64,000 nucleotides of DNA from Thalassobius sp965218685 (GTDB lineage Bacteria; Pseudomonadota; Alphaproteobacteria; Rhodobacterales; Rhodobacteraceae). Shown piece after piece: positions 17,483 through 26,492 of the stretch; position 1 is the first letter of the stretch, and each line of letters begins with the position of its first letter. The position numbers and the translations under genes are program-made. The DNA is taken from positions 1,984,001 to 2,048,000 of the forward strand of contig NZ_OZ244657.1 in assembly GCF_965218685.1 (NCBI RefSeq), in the 5' to 3' direction. A model generated the notes under the pieces. The model was not told where the DNA came from. It saw only the letters and a program-made list of their open reading frames with translations, and did no database searches.

Positions 17483-18006
17483 CCGGGAAACTGATTGCGG
17501 GGTTCATTGTGATAACTGCTTTGGCCGCCGGCGTGGCGATGTATTACCTTCAGGTTTACGCCTATTATGACGAGGTCACGGCCTCGGGCACGGATGATGT
17601 GCAGATCACCTCGCTGGCCAGCGGTCAGCCCGAACCCATCGTCTATGACGATTTCCAGGCGATTGATTCAGACAGCTCTCCGATCCGGTTCCGCGCCTGT
17701 TTCACCACCGGCCACAGCCAGGCCATGCTGACTGAAACCTTCCAGACCTATGCGCAGCCCGAACCGCTGGTCGCGCCCGGCTGGTTCGATTGTTTCGACG
17801 CCAAGGAGCTGGGGCGCGCGCTGGAAAACGGCTCGGCCCTGGCGTTTATGGGTCAGGAAAACTATCGCTATGGCATTGATCGCATCGTCGCCGTGATGGA
17901 CGACGGGCGTGGCTATGTCTGGCACCAGATCAACCATTGCGGTGAAGTCGTGTTCAATGGCGAGCCCGTCCCCGCAGATTGCCCAACTCCGCCGGAAGGC
18001 CACTGA
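17479..18006 (+). CDS. Small membrane-anchored protein between glyQ and glyS
   Basis: A 175-residue protein with one N-terminal membrane segment (LIAGFIVITALAAGVAMYYL) and a periplasmic domain containing four cysteines. Homologues sit between glyQ and glyS in Rhodobacterales as I recall (DUF6446 family), but no function is known to me. The ATG at 17479 is in the glyQ stop codon, and glyS starts 2 bp after its stop, so its translation is tied to tRNA synthetase production. Confidence 0.8.
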   Translation: MTGKLIAGFIVITALAAGVAMYYLQVYAYYDEVTASGTDDVQITSLASGQPEPIVYDDFQAIDSDSSPIRFRACFTTGHSQAMLTETFQTYAQPEPLVAPGWFDCFDAKELGRALENGSALAFMGQENYRYGIDRIVAVMDDGRGYVWHQINHCGEVVFNGEPVPADCPTPPEGH

Positions 18007-18007
18007 T

Positions 18008-20236
18008 ATGTCCGATTTGCTGATCGAACTCTTCTCGGAAGAAATCCCCGCCCGTATGCAGGCCCGCGCCGCCGAGGATCTGAAAAAACGCGTCACCGAC
18101 GGTCTGGTTGAGGCTGGCCTGACCTATGCCGGGGCAGCCGCGTTTTCCACGCCCCGCCGCCTGACGCTGACCGTGCAGGGCCTGCTGGACGAAAGCCCCA
18201 CCGTGCGCGAAGAACGCAAAGGCCCCAAGGTTGGCGCGCCCGACAAGGCAATCGAGGGCTTCCTGCGCGGTGCCGGGCTGACTCGTGATCAACTGGAAGA
18301 GCGCGAAACCCCCAAGGGCAACGTCTATTTCGCCACCATCGAAAAGCCCGGCCGCCCCGCCGCCGACATCGTCGCCGAGGTGCTGGAGGCCACGATCCGC
18401 AACTTCCCCTGGCCCAAATCCATGCGCTGGGGCGCGGGTTCTCTGCGCTGGGTGCGGCCTTTGCATTCGATCCTGTGCATCCTGACCAATGACGCAGGCG
18501 AGGTGGCCACCGTGCCCATGTCCATCGACGGGATCGAGGCCGGGAACACCACTCAGGGGCACCGTTTCATGGCCTCGGGGCGGTTCGCCGTGCATGGCTT
18601 TGACGATTACGTCGCCAAGCTGAAACGTGACCACGTGATCCTGTCCGCCGAGGAACGCGCCGATCATATCTGGCAGGACGCCACCAACATGGCCTTTGCC
18701 GCGGGCCTTGAAGTCGTCGAGGATCGTGGGCTGCTGGCCGAGGTCGCCGGCCTGGTCGAATGGCCCGTCGTCCTGATGGGCGAGATCGGCGCCGAATTCC
18801 TGGAACTGCCGCCCGAGGTGCTGCAAACCTCGATGAAAGAGCACCAGAAGTTTTTCAGCGTGAAGAACCCCAAGACCGGGCGGATCGAGCGCTTCATTAC
18901 CGTCGCCAACCGTGAAACCAAGGACAATGGCGCGACCATCCTGGCGGGCAACCAAAAGGTGCTATCGGCCCGTCTGTCGGACGCGAAATTCTTCTGGGAG
19001 AATGATCTGCGCGTGGCCAAACAGGGCATGTCCGAATGGACGGATCGCCTGGCCAACGTGACCTTCCACAACAAGCTGGGCACGCAGGCCGCGCGGATTT
19101 CGCGAATTGCCGCTCTGAGCCGTGAATTTGCCCCGGTCCTGTCGGTGGAACCCGATCTGGCAGGGCAGGCGGCCGAGGTTGCCAAGGCCGATCTTTCCTC
19201 GGAAATGGTCTATGAATTCCCCGAACTGCAAGGCCTGATGGGGCGCTATTACGCCGAGGCCGCCGGCCTGCCGCAGCCCGTCGCCAATGCCTGCGAGCAA
19301 CACTATCAGCCGCTGGGCCCCTCGGATGACGTACCTTCTGAACCCGTGTCTTCGATCGTTGCTCTGGCCGATAAGCTGGACACGCTGACCGGATTCTGGG
19401 CGATTGACGAAAAGCCCACCGGGTCCAAGGACCCCTTTGCGCTGCGCCGTGCCGCTTTGGGTGTGATCCGCATCATTCTGGCGGGCGATATCCGCGTGAA
19501 TCTGGATCGGTTTATCGACAGTCAGTTGCTGAAGCATCAGATTGACCAAGCGGGCGCCAACGGCGATGATCTGGCCGCATTGAACGATCTGGTCGATGAA
19601 ATCGCCGACCACGGAGTATTCGGCGCCGCCTTGGAAACCGTTCTGAACCGCCTGACCGGGGACGCAAAGACTACGGTTGAAGCCGTCGCTGGGCCGGTGC
19701 CGGACACCAGCGCCGATCTGCTCAGCTTCTTCCACGATCGCCTGAAGGTGTATCTGCGCGATCAGGGACTGCGCCATGACGTGATCGACGCCTGCCTGGC
19801 CATGCCCGGCAATGACGATCTGACGCTGCTGGTCAAACGCGCCCGCGCGCTGGGAGACTTCCTGAAGACCGATGACGGGGAAAACCTGTTGCAGGGCTTC
19901 AAACGCGCGAACAATATCCTGACCCAGGCCGAGGAAAAGGATGGCGTCGAATATGCGTATGGCGCGGACGTGAAGTTCGCCGAAACCGATGCCGAGACTG
20001 CATTGTTCGCTGCATTGGACGCCGCCGAGGCCGCGATCACCCCCGCGATGGAGACCGAGGATTTCGAGGCCGCCATGAGCGCCATGGCATCGCTGCGTGC
20101 GCCAATTGATGCGTTCTTCGAGGCGGTTCAGGTGAACACTGACAACCAAGTGGTGCGTCGCAACCGTCTGAACCTGCTGTCGCGCATCCGCACGATCTGC
20201 CTGTCGGTCGCCGCCCTGACCGAGATCGAAGGCTAA
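18008..20236 (+). CDS. glyS: Glycyl-tRNA synthetase beta subunit
   Basis: The 742-residue beta subunit, which binds tRNA-Gly. It begins LLIELFSEEIPARMQARAA, the invariant N terminus of GlyS, and has FSTPRRLTL, MKEHQKFF and the HD-like region EFPELQGLMGRYYA. I start at ATG 18008, 1 base after the preceding stop; an open frame further upstream overlaps the previous gene and is not supported. The C-terminal DALR-like anticodon-binding region is complete. Confidence 0.96.
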   Translation: MSDLLIELFSEEIPARMQARAAEDLKKRVTDGLVEAGLTYAGAAAFSTPRRLTLTVQGLLDESPTVREERKGPKVGAPDKAIEGFLRGAGLTRDQLEERETPKGNVYFATIEKPGRPAADIVAEVLEATIRNFPWPKSMRWGAGSLRWVRPLHSILCILTNDAGEVATVPMSIDGIEAGNTTQGHRFMASGRFAVHGFDDYVAKLKRDHVILSAEERADHIWQDATNMAFAAGLEVVEDRGLLAEVAGLVEWPVVLMGEIGAEFLELPPEVLQTSMKEHQKFFSVKNPKTGRIERFITVANRETKDNGATILAGNQKVLSARLSDAKFFWENDLRVAKQGMSEWTDRLANVTFHNKLGTQAARISRIAALSREFAPVLSVEPDLAGQAAEVAKADLSSEMVYEFPELQGLMGRYYAEAAGLPQPVANACEQHYQPLGPSDDVPSEPVSSIVALADKLDTLTGFWAIDEKPTGSKDPFALRRAALGVIRIILAGDIRVNLDRFIDSQLLKHQIDQAGANGDDLAALNDLVDEIADHGVFGAALETVLNRLTGDAKTTVEAVAGPVPDTSADLLSFFHDRLKVYLRDQGLRHDVIDACLAMPGNDDLTLLVKRARALGDFLKTDDGENLLQGFKRANNILTQAEEKDGVEYAYGADVKFAETDAETALFAALDAAEAAITPAMETEDFEAAMSAMASLRAPIDAFFEAVQVNTDNQVVRRNRLNLLSRIRTICLSVAALTEIEG

Positions 20237-20354
20237 GACAAGCTTTCAACGGATATTTGAAAAGAAAAATGCCCGTGGCCGGATTTTTCCGGGCGCGGGC
20301 TTGCCTTGTCTGGGCTGGGGCGTATTCTGCGACAACTCAGAAAAAGGTGCCGCA

Positions 20355-22910
20355 GTGCAGCAAAACGACCCTAATGTCACTTTGATCACGCCCTCTGCCC
20401 CGGTTGCAACTGCAACCCATGGCGGCCGCGCGAAATGTCTGCAACGTCTTGTCCGGCTGGAATTGCCGGTGCCAAAGACCGTCGCGCTCAGCTTTGACCA
20501 GGTGCACCGGATTGCGTCGGGTGAGCTGCCGAATATCGGGGCCATGCTGGAACCCTTTGGAAACGCACCGCTTTTGTGCGTACGTCCGTCCTCGGAGGAT
20601 CCCGATTGGGGCGGGCCGGGGTCGGTTCTTAATATCGGGATGAACGACGCGGTATACATTGATCTGTGTGATAAGCTGGGCCAAGAGGCCGCAAGCGCCA
20701 TGTATCGCCGGTTCGTCCAATCCTATGCGATCCACGTTGCCCGCCTGGACCCTGACATGTTCGAGGACGTCACGCTGGAAGGCTCGGAAGGGCTGTCCGA
20801 AGTGCTGCGGGCCTACGAGGATGAAACCGAAGAGGTCTTTCCCCAGGATCCGGCGGTTCAATTGGCCGAGGTTCTGCGCTCGATGGCGCGCGCCTGGGAA
20901 GGCACCACCGCGCGGCTGCTGCGTCAGGCCAAAGGGGCGCCCGCGGATGCGGGTCTGGGGCTTGTGGTGCAGGAAATGGCCATGGGCATGGGCCGGGGCG
21001 AGTGCGGCTCGGGGGTCATTCAGCTGGTAAACTCGAAAACCGGCGAGCCGCAGATCACCGGACGCTATAAATCGCAATCCCAAGGGCGCGACGCGCTGAG
21101 TGCGGGCACCGAGGCGTTGTATCTTGAACGTGACCCCCGCGGGCCTTCGCTGCAGGAATTGGCGCCGCAAGCCTTTGAAGAGCTGGTTGCCCATACCAAG
21201 CTGATGCGCATCCGTCTGCGCGAGCAGATGCAAGCCGAATTCACCATCGAGGACGGCAAGGTGCATATCCTGGATGGGGTGCGCGTTGCGCGTTCGGCGC
21301 GGGCAGCGGTGCGGATCACGGTCAGCCTGGCCGAGGATGGCATCATCACAAAAGAAGAGGCGCTGCTGCGGATCGAGCCACGCGCCATGAATGAATTGCT
21401 GCACCGACAGGTGGACCCGGATGCGCAGCGCGACCCGATCGCCTTTGGCATCGCGGCCAGTCCGGGCGCGGCCTCGGGACGGATCGTGTTCTCGGCCGCC
21501 GAGGCGCAGGCAAGTGCCGCACGCGACGAAGCTTGCATTCTGGTGCGGCGTGAAACCAGCCCCGAGGATATTCGCGGCATGCACGCAGCTGTTGCCGTTC
21601 TGACCGAGCGTGGCGGCATGACCAGCCACGCCGCAGTGATCGGCCGTGGCATGGGTCTGCCCTGTGTGGTGGGGGCCTCCAGCCTGAAGTTCAACCTGCG
21701 CAACAATGTGCTGACCTCGCAGGATGGCCGGGAATTCCGTGCCGGTGACGTTATTACCATTGATGGCACCAATGGCGAGGTTCTGGCCGGCGAAGCCCCC
21801 TTACAAGAGGCCACTCAGGATGACGCGTTTCTGGCGTTGATGGGCTGGGCGGACGAATTGCGCGATATCGGCGTCCGCGCCAACGCTGACACGCCCGCAG
21901 ATGCGCAAACCGCGCGGAATTTCAACGCTCAGGGAATCGGCCTGTGCCGGACCGAGCACATGTTCTTCGAAGCCGATCGCCTGACCGTGATGCGAGAGAT
22001 GATCTTTGCCGATGACAGCGAGGACCGACGCGCCGCGTTGGAACGACTGCTGCCCATGCAGCGCGAAGACTTCGTTGAACTGTTCCGCATCATGCAAGGT
22101 CAACCTGTCTGTATCCGCCTGTTTGACCCGCCCCTGCACGAATTCCTGCCCAGTGATCGCGCTGGTCACCGCGAATTAGCCGAGGCACTGGACCTGCCCC
22201 TGTCGGATGTCACCCGCCGGGTCGAGGCTTTGTCCGAGTACAACCCCATGCTGGGGATGCGCGGCGTGCGTCTGGGCATCACCATGCCCGAGATCTATGA
22301 AATGCAGGCCCGCGCCATTTTCGAGGCGACCATTGCCGCCAGCCGCGACGGTGATCCGGTGGTGCCTGAAATCATGATCCCGCTGGTTTCTGCCAAGCGA
22401 GAGGTCGAGCTGGTCAAAACCCGTGTCGACGCTGTTGCTGTCGCCGTGCGCAACGAAACCGGGGTCGAGTTTGAATATCGTCTGGGCGTGATGGTGGAAA
22501 CGCCTCGGGCTGCGCTGCGCGCTGGCGAGATCGCGCCGCAATGCTCGTTCCTGTCATTCGGGACGAACGACCTGACGCAGATGACCTATGGGCTGTCGCG
22601 TGATGATGCGGGCCGTTTCATGTCGACCTATGTGCAGCAGGGCGTCTATCCCGAGGATCCGTTCCACATGCTGGACACCGAAGGCGTCGGCGAGCTGCTG
22701 AGCATCGGGGCCAGCCGCGCTCGCGAGGCGCAGTCTGACCTGACGCTGTCGATTTGCGGCGAACATGGTGGTAACCCCGAATCAATTGCATTCTGTCGCG
22801 CTGCAGGGTTTGATTACGTCTCGTGCTCTCCGTTCCGTGTGCCGGTTGCCCGTTTGGCAGCCGCCCAACTGGCCGTCCGCGACAAAATGTTCGGAAAGTC
22901 CGCTAACTAA
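20355..22910 (+). CDS. PPDK-like protein with a degenerate ATP-grasp domain
   Basis: An 851-residue relative of pyruvate, phosphate dikinase. The phosphohistidine domain (ERGGMTSHAAVIGRGMG) and the PEP/pyruvate barrel (GLCRTEHMFFEADR, MVETPRAAL, SFGTNDLTQMT, and the Cys in SICGEHGGNPES) are intact. The N-terminal nucleotide-binding domain is not: the usual GGKG is GGRA, PGMMDT is replaced by WGGPGS, and the LQTR motif at the end is LDGV. ATP-dependent activity is therefore doubtful, and a regulatory role or altered phosphodonor is possible. The start is GTG 20355, chosen for AAAAGG at the right spacing. Confidence 0.78.
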   Translation: MQQNDPNVTLITPSAPVATATHGGRAKCLQRLVRLELPVPKTVALSFDQVHRIASGELPNIGAMLEPFGNAPLLCVRPSSEDPDWGGPGSVLNIGMNDAVYIDLCDKLGQEAASAMYRRFVQSYAIHVARLDPDMFEDVTLEGSEGLSEVLRAYEDETEEVFPQDPAVQLAEVLRSMARAWEGTTARLLRQAKGAPADAGLGLVVQEMAMGMGRGECGSGVIQLVNSKTGEPQITGRYKSQSQGRDALSAGTEALYLERDPRGPSLQELAPQAFEELVAHTKLMRIRLREQMQAEFTIEDGKVHILDGVRVARSARAAVRITVSLAEDGIITKEEALLRIEPRAMNELLHRQVDPDAQRDPIAFGIAASPGAASGRIVFSAAEAQASAARDEACILVRRETSPEDIRGMHAAVAVLTERGGMTSHAAVIGRGMGLPCVVGASSLKFNLRNNVLTSQDGREFRAGDVITIDGTNGEVLAGEAPLQEATQDDAFLALMGWADELRDIGVRANADTPADAQTARNFNAQGIGLCRTEHMFFEADRLTVMREMIFADDSEDRRAALERLLPMQREDFVELFRIMQGQPVCIRLFDPPLHEFLPSDRAGHRELAEALDLPLSDVTRRVEALSEYNPMLGMRGVRLGITMPEIYEMQARAIFEATIAASRDGDPVVPEIMIPLVSAKREVELVKTRVDAVAVAVRNETGVEFEYRLGVMVETPRAALRAGEIAPQCSFLSFGTNDLTQMTYGLSRDDAGRFMSTYVQQGVYPEDPFHMLDTEGVGELLSIGASRAREAQSDLTLSICGEHGGNPESIAFCRAAGFDYVSCSPFRVPVARLAAAQLAVRDKMFGKSAN

Positions 22911-22930
22911 CCGTTTTCTAACGGTTTTCG
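22909..22930 (+). terminator. Weak hairpin terminator after the PPDK-like gene
   Basis: AACCGTT / AACGGTT with a 4-base loop and a TTTT tail, overlapping the stop codon region of the upstream gene. Confidence 0.5.
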
Positions 22931-23076
22931 AATCCATTGATTGGGTTGGTGATGCCGTCACAGCCCTGTTAACCCTTTTGTGAACCTGCACTTGGGTGGA
23001 CGCAGCCGGATTTTTTCTCTATTCGCCCGTGGCTGTGATGGTGCTTTTTGCACTTTCGTGGTTCGGAGAAAAGAAA

Positions 23077-23706
23077 ATGCGCAGCCTTTTGATCGTTGGA
23101 TTGGCCCTTGGGTTGGCCCTGCCGGTGGCTATGCCCGCCGTTGCAGATACCCCCATGGATCAGGTGGTCAAGCAAGAACGGCGCGGGCTGTTCGGGCTGT
23201 CATCGTTCCGGCTCAGCCGTTTGCTGCGCCCCGAGGGTAAGGTCGAAGACGTCACCTATACCCGCGAGTGGTTGGACGGTTTGCCTGTCGCCAAGGGTGA
23301 TGAGCAATGGGCTTGCATGGCCGAGGCCCTGTATTTCGAGGCTCGCGGTGAAAGCGTCAAAGGGCAGTTCGCCGTCGCCGAGGTGATACTGAACCGCGTC
23401 GACAGCCCGCGTTTTCCCAACACCGTTTGCGGTGTGATCAAACAGGGCACCGGGCGCAAATATCAGTGCCAGTTCACCTATACCTGCGATGGCATCGCCG
23501 AGGTGATCCGTGAAGAAGGCGCCTACGAGCGGGTCGGCAAAGTGGCCAAGCTGGCGCTTAGCGGCGCCCCGCGCGAGCTGACCGAAGGTGCCACCTATTA
23601 TCACACCAAGGCCGTCAGCCCGAACTGGTCGCGCAAGTTCCCGCGCACCGCTACCATCGGTGTGCACCACTTCTATGTCCACCCGACCGAGCTGTCCCAG
23701 AAGTAA
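23077..23706 (+). CDS. SleB-type cell wall hydrolase
   Basis: A 209-residue secreted protein with a Hydrolase_2 (SleB/CwlJ) domain. A signal peptide (MRSLLIVGLALGLALPVAMP, cleaved near AVA-DT) precedes a basic linker and the catalytic region CMAEALYFEARGES, with Glu as the expected catalytic residue, and FAVAEVILNRVDSPRFP. I prefer ATG 23077 because GGAG precedes it and it places the signal peptide at the N terminus; a longer frame adds 27 residues ahead of it. It probably cleaves peptidoglycan glycan strands. Confidence 0.88.
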   Translation: MRSLLIVGLALGLALPVAMPAVADTPMDQVVKQERRGLFGLSSFRLSRLLRPEGKVEDVTYTREWLDGLPVAKGDEQWACMAEALYFEARGESVKGQFAVAEVILNRVDSPRFPNTVCGVIKQGTGRKYQCQFTYTCDGIAEVIREEGAYERVGKVAKLALSGAPRELTEGATYYHTKAVSPNWSRKFPRTATIGVHHFYVHPTELSQK

Positions 23707-23807
23707 TCACCGTGACGGTTTTCGCCGCCGAATGACGGTCCGCGACTGTTATCTGTCCCGCTTTCCGGCTAGGTTGGCGGCCAAATAGCGTACACTCAGG
23801 AACGACC

Positions 23808-24725
23808 ATGTCTCAGGAAATCAAATGGGCCTTCGCGCACCCGTCCGAACGGGCCGAGGGCACGGCCGATGGGCCGCTGGATCGCATTTCATTGCGCGAT
23901 CACGTGGTCGAGGTGGAAATCGGGGCCTTCCAACAGGAACGCGGCACCACGCAGCGCATTCGTTTCAACATCGTGGTCGAGGTGCAGCCTTTGACCGGTC
24001 CCGTGGACGATGACGTTGACCGCATTCTGTCTTATGACCGTGTGACCGAAGCGATTGCCCACGAGCTGGCCGCCGAGCGCCTGAACCTTCTTGAAACTCT
24101 GGCCGACCGTATTGCTGAACGTATCCTGCAAGAGCCTCAGGCGATGCGGGTGTTCGTTCGGATCGAAAAGCTGGACCGTGGCCCCGGCGCGCTTGGGGTC
24201 GAAATCGTGCGCGCCCGCTCGGCCGCAGAGCCCGCTCCGCATCTTGAAGACAAGCCTCATCCTCAGATCGTCTATTTGTCCAATGCCGCGATCCAGTCGC
24301 CGCTGCTGAAGGGCTGGATCGACCAGCTTGAGGCCGAGCACCGCCCCACTGTCCTTTGCGTGGGCGCGCCGGATGTGGCCGCGCCGCAAGCGGGCGCAAA
24401 CATGGCGCAGCGCCGGATCGAGCTGCTGGCGATCGAGCAAAACGCCTGGGTTTTGGCTGGCCGCGACGCGCGCTGCGTGGTTGTCAACACAAGGACCGAG
24501 CTGGACTGGTCCATGAAGAACGACCAGATCAGTGTCTGGGCGCCTTCGAAAATCGTTCTGGACGCGGTGGACGGACCTTCTGCACTACCGCGCGATGCGC
24601 TGGCCTTGGTGCTGTGGTTCGCCCGCGAAATGCAGGCCGCGGATGTGTTGATCATTGGTCAGGATCTGCCCCAGGGTCAGGAAATGCCATTGCGCGCGGT
24701 CGCGCTGGATGTGACGGTCCTGTAA
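23808..24725 (+). CDS. folB: Dihydroneopterin aldolase with an unassigned C-terminal domain
   Basis: A 305-residue protein, about 2.5 times the length of a normal FolB. The aldolase domain (about 22-135) has LRDHVVEVEIGAFQQERGTT, the ILSYDRVTEAI segment and Lys in VRIEKLDRG, the expected catalytic lysine. The C-terminal half (about 150-305) begins QIVYLSNAAIQSPL and shows alternating strands and helices resembling a nucleotide-binding fold, but no motif I can name. folP follows 24 bp later, supporting a role in folate synthesis. Confidence 0.85.
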   Translation: MSQEIKWAFAHPSERAEGTADGPLDRISLRDHVVEVEIGAFQQERGTTQRIRFNIVVEVQPLTGPVDDDVDRILSYDRVTEAIAHELAAERLNLLETLADRIAERILQEPQAMRVFVRIEKLDRGPGALGVEIVRARSAAEPAPHLEDKPHPQIVYLSNAAIQSPLLKGWIDQLEAEHRPTVLCVGAPDVAAPQAGANMAQRRIELLAIEQNAWVLAGRDARCVVVNTRTELDWSMKNDQISVWAPSKIVLDAVDGPSALPRDALALVLWFAREMQAADVLIIGQDLPQGQEMPLRAVALDVTVL

Positions 24726-24749
24726 TCTCTTCGATAGTAAGAGGCAGAT

Positions 24750-25763
24750 ATGAAAAGATATTTTCGCCCAATCCCTCAGTCTGATCTGCACCGTCCCGCG
24801 GATGCGCTGACCTTGGCAGGGGGGTGGACATGGTTCGACCGGATCGAGGTTTTGACCCGCGAAGGCGCTGAGCTGATCGCCGCCAAGGAGGCCCCTTCGG
24901 ACGTTCTGCAGCGCCTGACCGATCCGCGAGCCAACATCGCTGGCCTACCGATGGAACGCCCAACCATCATGGGCATTCTGAATGTGACCCCGGACAGTTT
25001 CTCGGACGGAGGCGACCACAACGCCCCCGATCGGGCGGTGGCCCATGCCCGTCAGATGGTGGCCCAGGGTGCGGACTTGATCGATGTGGGGGGCGAGTCG
25101 ACCCGCCCCGGTGCGACCTTGGTCCCCGATGATCAGGAAATCGCCCGCACCGCCCCGGTGATCGCAGCGATCCGGGTTGAAATGGACGTTCCGATCTCGA
25201 TCGATACGCGCAAAGCGGCCGTTGCGAAGGCCACGGTCCAGGCTGGCGCAGATATCGTCAATGACGTCTCGGGATTTACCTTTGACACCGATCTGGCCGG
25301 GTATTGCGCCTCGGCCAAGGTGCCCGTGATGGTGATGCATGCCCAAGGCGATCCACAGACCATGCAGGATGCCCCGTGCTATGATGATGTGTTGCTGGAC
25401 GTCTTCGATTTTCTGGAAGAACGGGTCGAGGCGCTGGTCGCCGCCGGTATTCCGCGCGGTCAAATTATCGTAGACCCGGGTATTGGGTTTGGCAAAACAT
25501 TGCAGCATAACCTGTTGCTTTTGAACCGTTTGTCCCTGTTCCATTCGCTGGGCTGTGCGATCCTGCTGGGGGTGTCGCGCAAGCGGTTCATCGGCACGAT
25601 TGGCAAAGCACCCGAGCCTAAGTACCGTGCCGCTGGGTCGGTCTCGGTCGGGCTGAGGGCCGTGATGGATGGTGTGCAGATGCTGCGGGTTCATGACGTG
25701 GCTGAAACCCGATCAGCGCTGGATTTGTGGATGGCCGTGCACCGCGCAGAGTACAACGAATAA
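24750..25763 (+). CDS. folP: Dihydropteroate synthase
   Basis: A 337-residue enzyme that joins p-aminobenzoate to dihydropterin pyrophosphate. The core begins around residue 70 with IMGILNVTPDSFSDGG; further motifs are DVGGESTRPGA, NDVSGF, DPGIGFGKT and GVSRKRF. An N-terminal extension of about 65 residues precedes the core. It forms an operon with folB and ends in a terminator. Confidence 0.95.
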   Translation: MKRYFRPIPQSDLHRPADALTLAGGWTWFDRIEVLTREGAELIAAKEAPSDVLQRLTDPRANIAGLPMERPTIMGILNVTPDSFSDGGDHNAPDRAVAHARQMVAQGADLIDVGGESTRPGATLVPDDQEIARTAPVIAAIRVEMDVPISIDTRKAAVAKATVQAGADIVNDVSGFTFDTDLAGYCASAKVPVMVMHAQGDPQTMQDAPCYDDVLLDVFDFLEERVEALVAAGIPRGQIIVDPGIGFGKTLQHNLLLLNRLSLFHSLGCAILLGVSRKRFIGTIGKAPEPKYRAAGSVSVGLRAVMDGVQMLRVHDVAETRSALDLWMAVHRAEYNE

Positions 25764-25796
25764 GGCCCCGATCCGGGGGATCAGGGCCTTGTTTCG
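25762..25796 (+). terminator. Terminator between folP and the hemerythrin gene
   Basis: A long interrupted stem: AAGGCCC pairs with GGGCCTT and, inside, GATCC pairs with GGATC. GTTTCGTT follows. It sits between convergent genes and may work both ways. Confidence 0.75.
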
Positions 25797-26363
25797 TTAA
25801 CCACGCAACTTGTGATGCAGCAGGATCGGGACGACCAGATCCTCTTCGTCACTCAGGTGGCGGCGCAAGAAGCCTTGCAGGGCATCGGTCTGTTCGGCCA
25901 GTTCGGGCACCTCATCCTCAACCTGATCCGGCGCCATTTGCGACAGCAGCAGCACACGGTTCATGGTGCGCGAGAAGCCGTCCAGCAGTCCGTCCATCTC
26001 GACATGGTCCGTTTCCAGCATGTCCAATCCGTGGTCAAACCTGTCGTCGGCCGAGGACAGTTCGGGGAAGAATTTCAGGTCCTCCCACGTGTGATGGCCG
26101 TGCAGGTTTTGCACCAGCCCGCGACCGTAATAGCCCAGGTTGGCAATGAACCGTTCCGGGTCAATGTCCCGATCGAGCACTTGATGGCTTTGCGCGTTCA
26201 GCAGCTCTGAGGCCGCGCGAAACCCAGCATGAGCGCCCATCCAATTGCGGATTGAGCGCGCGAAATTCGGGTGATCCAGCCACGCATCGCGTGGATAGTC
26301 CCGAAGCAGGGTCCGCATCTCTGCCGGCAATCCCTGCCGTGTTTGGATGTCATAGTGTTTCAT
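25797..26363 (-). CDS. Hemerythrin HHE-domain protein
   Basis: A 188-residue soluble protein with iron-ligand-type residues spaced over four helices: HAGFRAASELL, NLHGHHTWEDLKFFPEL, LETDHVEMDGLLD and FLRRHLSDEEDLVVPILLHH. It may bind a diiron centre and sense or scavenge O2, NO or iron. I start at the ATG at 26363; a TTG three codons upstream is also open. It is monocistronic, between two terminators. Confidence 0.82.
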   Translation of the reverse strand: MKHYDIQTRQGLPAEMRTLLRDYPRDAWLDHPNFARSIRNWMGAHAGFRAASELLNAQSHQVLDRDIDPERFIANLGYYGRGLVQNLHGHHTWEDLKFFPELSSADDRFDHGLDMLETDHVEMDGLLDGFSRTMNRVLLLSQMAPDQVEDEVPELAEQTDALQGFLRRHLSDEEDLVVPILLHHKLRG

Positions 26364-26436
26364 GCCCCCCAAATAGGAAGGGGCGTAATACTATAACAGA
26401 TTGCAAAATCGCACAGCCGCCATGCCCCAAACGCAC

Positions 26437-26465
26437 GAAAGCCCCGGCGTGAAACCGGGGCTTTC
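26437..26465. terminator. Terminator downstream of ilvC
   Basis: A perfect 11-bp stem (GAAAGCCCCGG / CCGGGGCTTTC) with a 7-base loop, 28 bp beyond the ilvC stop. The T-run is short on both strands. Confidence 0.7.
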
Positions 26466-26492
26466 GCAGTATTCAACCTTGGGGCAGGGCCC

